NCBI GenBank assembly: GCA_964587815.1 | Contig: CAZPMH010000033.1 | Location: forward strand, 1-14,730 | DNA: 14,730 bases | Direction of reading: 5' to 3' | Source of the DNA: UBA1672 sp964587815 | Lineage (GTDB): Bacteria > Pseudomonadota > Alphaproteobacteria > Micavibrionales > Micavibrionaceae | Position numbers and translations under genes: made by a program | In this document: positions 14,218 to 14,730 of the stretch, in pieces | Numbering within the stretch: the first letter of the stretch is position 1 | Layout: every line of letters begins with the position of its first letter | Notes under the pieces: generated by a model | Told to the model about the DNA's origin: nothing | Databases searched by the model: none | What the model saw: only the letters and a program-made list of their open reading frames with translations

Positions 14218-14289
14218 GAGATGCTCAGGAAAAGGTGCTCAATTAAACACTTGGCTACAAACTAATTTTCAGCTAAGTCACTGAAAAAA

Positions 14290-14334
14290 TGGAGCGAGTG
14301 AAGAGATTCGAACTCTCGGCCCCAACCTTGGCAA
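14290..14334 (-). other. Integration scar: 3' fragment of tRNA-Gly(GCC), attachment site
   Basis: Read on the minus strand, it gives the anticodon loop TTGCCAA, stem and variable region GGTTGGGGCC, T-arm GAGAG-TTCGAAT-CTCTT, acceptor strand CACTCGC, discriminator T and encoded CCA, ending at 14290. The 5' half (acceptor, D-arm, anticodon 5' stem) is absent: no CACTCGC complement occurs to the right, and the base run before the loop does not pair. A 3' half cut at the anticodon loop is a typical core for tyrosine-recombinase integration. The foreign DNA should lie to the right of the fragment. Confidence 0.75.
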
Positions 14335-14401
14335 ATTTCTTACCTTTTCGCAAAGCCGCAGAAACCCTATAAAAATTTTTCCGTTTTTATCAATTTTGGC
14401 G

Positions 14402-14418
14402 TGAACAATCCATGAACA
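14402..14418 (+). repeat. Short direct repeat TGAACA near the integration scar
   Basis: TGAACA occurs at 14402-14407 and 14413-14418, one helical turn apart and about 70 bases from the tRNA fragment. This spacing resembles arm-type integrase or excisionase binding repeats, but two copies of a hexamer are thin evidence. Confidence 0.25.
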
Positions 14419-14421
14419 TAG

Positions 14422-14446
14422 AAAAAAAGGGGTTCAATTGAACCCC
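14422..14446 (-). terminator. Rho-independent terminator, minus strand
   Basis: A perfect 18-base palindrome at 14429-14446 (GGGGTTC, loop AATT, GAACCCC) is followed on the minus strand by seven T (14428-14422). No minus-strand gene is seen immediately to its right, so it may be left over from an element gene or guard the element end. Confidence 0.75.
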
Positions 14447-14512
14447 AGAGCGCAACCTCTTAGCTGATTTGTAATGTCTATGTTGTCAATTAGTAGTTTT
14501 AAAAGTTACTGT

Positions 14513-14539
14513 ATATTAGGTTATAAGGTGACCTAATAT
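14513..14539. promoter_or_regulatory. Inverted-repeat operator candidate before the DUF4268-like gene
   Basis: ATATTAGGT (14513-14521) and ACCTAATAT (14531-14539) form a perfect 9-bp inverted repeat with a 9-base spacer. It contains a TATATT -10-like sequence at 14512-14517 and ends 12 bases before the start codon. It looks like a repressor-binding site or a leader hairpin. Confidence 0.45.
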
Positions 14540-14551
14540 GAGAGGTGTGTA

Positions 14552-14725
14552 ATGAATATTGGTAAACTGGAGAGGGTAGCTCTTCGTGAAGTTTGGAAAC
14601 ATGAAGCATATGATTTCACGCAATGGTTGGAAAATAACATTGATGTTCTAAATGAAGCACTGGATCTTAATTTAGTGTACCCCGTCAGCACAAGTTGGAC
14701 AGTTGATGGTGTATTGTTAAGGTGA
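14552..14725 (+). pseudogene. DUF4268-like protein, N-terminal fragment (57 aa)
   Basis: AGAGG at 14541-14545 lies 6 bases before the ATG. The first about 41 residues (MNIGKLERVALREVWKHEA, then FTQWLENNIDVLNEALDL) match the conserved start of DUF4268-family proteins (LREVWKHEAxDFTxWL), which are common in genomic islands and usually several hundred residues long. After residue 41 the expected continuation is lost and the frame stops at 14723-14725. The break coincides with TGTACCCC at 14676, which looks like an insertion-sequence end. The family call is from memory of the motif; truncation is directly visible. Confidence 0.6.
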
Positions 14726-14730
14726 TGTTT
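14676..14730. mobile_element. Possible left end of an IS3/IS150-like insertion sequence
   Basis: TGTACCCC followed by AAGTTGGACAG resembles the terminal inverted repeats of IS150-group elements (TGTAC...CCC...GTTGGAC). It begins exactly where the DUF4268-like reading frame loses similarity. A transposase start (ATG 14725 after AAGG) is possible. Only 55 bases are in the window, so the call is tentative. Confidence 0.35.

Larger units (their letters stand above)
13982..14289. other. Intergenic region between beta-helix promoter and tRNA-Gly scar
   Basis: There is no gene. It holds the Fur-overlapped promoter (14003-14044), repeat copy B (14172-14217) and an inverted repeat TTTTCAG/CTGAAAA (14266-14272, 14281-14287) next to the tRNA fragment. 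The rest shows no recognisable signal. Confidence 0.6.

Noticed and set aside
14266..14287. Terminator beside the tRNA fragment
   Set aside because: The TTTTCAG/CTGAAAA inverted repeat is AT-rich with an 8-base loop and no T-tract after it in the relevant direction.
14290..14400. A complete tRNA-Gly gene
   Set aside because: Only the half from anticodon loop to CCA is present; the D-arm, the 5' acceptor strand and the 5' anticodon stem are missing.
1..14730. CRISPR array
   Set aside because: No regularly spaced direct repeats were seen; repeats present are isolated pairs.

Overview
The window reads as a stretch of a Gram-negative genome, most likely an alphaproteobacterium of moderate G+C content. 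The pointers are an MHYT-type hybrid histidine kinase with separate HPt and receiver partners, Sec and Tat signal peptides, classical Fur-type operators, and a tRNA-Gly fragment whose sequence resembles alphaproteobacterial tRNA-Gly(GCC). The taxonomic call is an inference; there is no ribosomal marker here.

Layout from left to right. (1) 1-1448 is the 3' tip of an RHS polymorphic-toxin gene, an intrinsic terminator, and two very AT-rich genes that look like tandem paralogous immunity genes. (2) 1449-1832 has no gene but holds three plus-strand terminator-like hairpins and a compound repeat. (3) 1833-5850 is a multi-step phosphorelay: an HPt protein on the minus strand, a divergent membrane-bound MHYT/PilJ-like hybrid histidine kinase with two receiver domains, and a translationally coupled single-domain response regulator. 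The kinase frame is broken by an apparent one-base deletion inside its first receiver domain. (4) 5899-10754 holds two unrecognised minus-strand genes, a Tat-exported 233-aa protein followed by a 1211-aa membrane-associated protein, and a divergent 125-aa single-TM protein. They share an intergenic region carrying a near-consensus Fur operator (17 of 19 positions). (5) 10898-13981 is a second minus-strand operon: a secreted right-handed beta-helix protein and a secreted helical protein with a PD-(D/E)XK-like C-terminal motif. Its promoter (TTGACA-17-TCTAAT) is overlapped by another Fur-like operator. (6) 14290-14334 is a displaced 3' fragment of a tRNA-Gly gene, the typical scar of a tRNA-targeting integrative element. 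By its orientation the element lies to the right. The right edge shows the start of a DUF4268-like gene, apparently cut off by the end of an IS3/IS150-like insertion sequence.

The most interesting part is 5.9-14.0 kb: five genes of unrecognised or only fold-level function in two transcription blocks, all apparently Fur-controlled and mostly exported or membrane-bound. That is what an iron-starvation-induced envelope or secretion system would look like, but I do not recognise it as a described system. The two Fur-driven blocks are separated by one copy of a roughly 46-bp imperfect repeat, and the second copy lies beyond the second operon, so that operon may have moved as a cassette.
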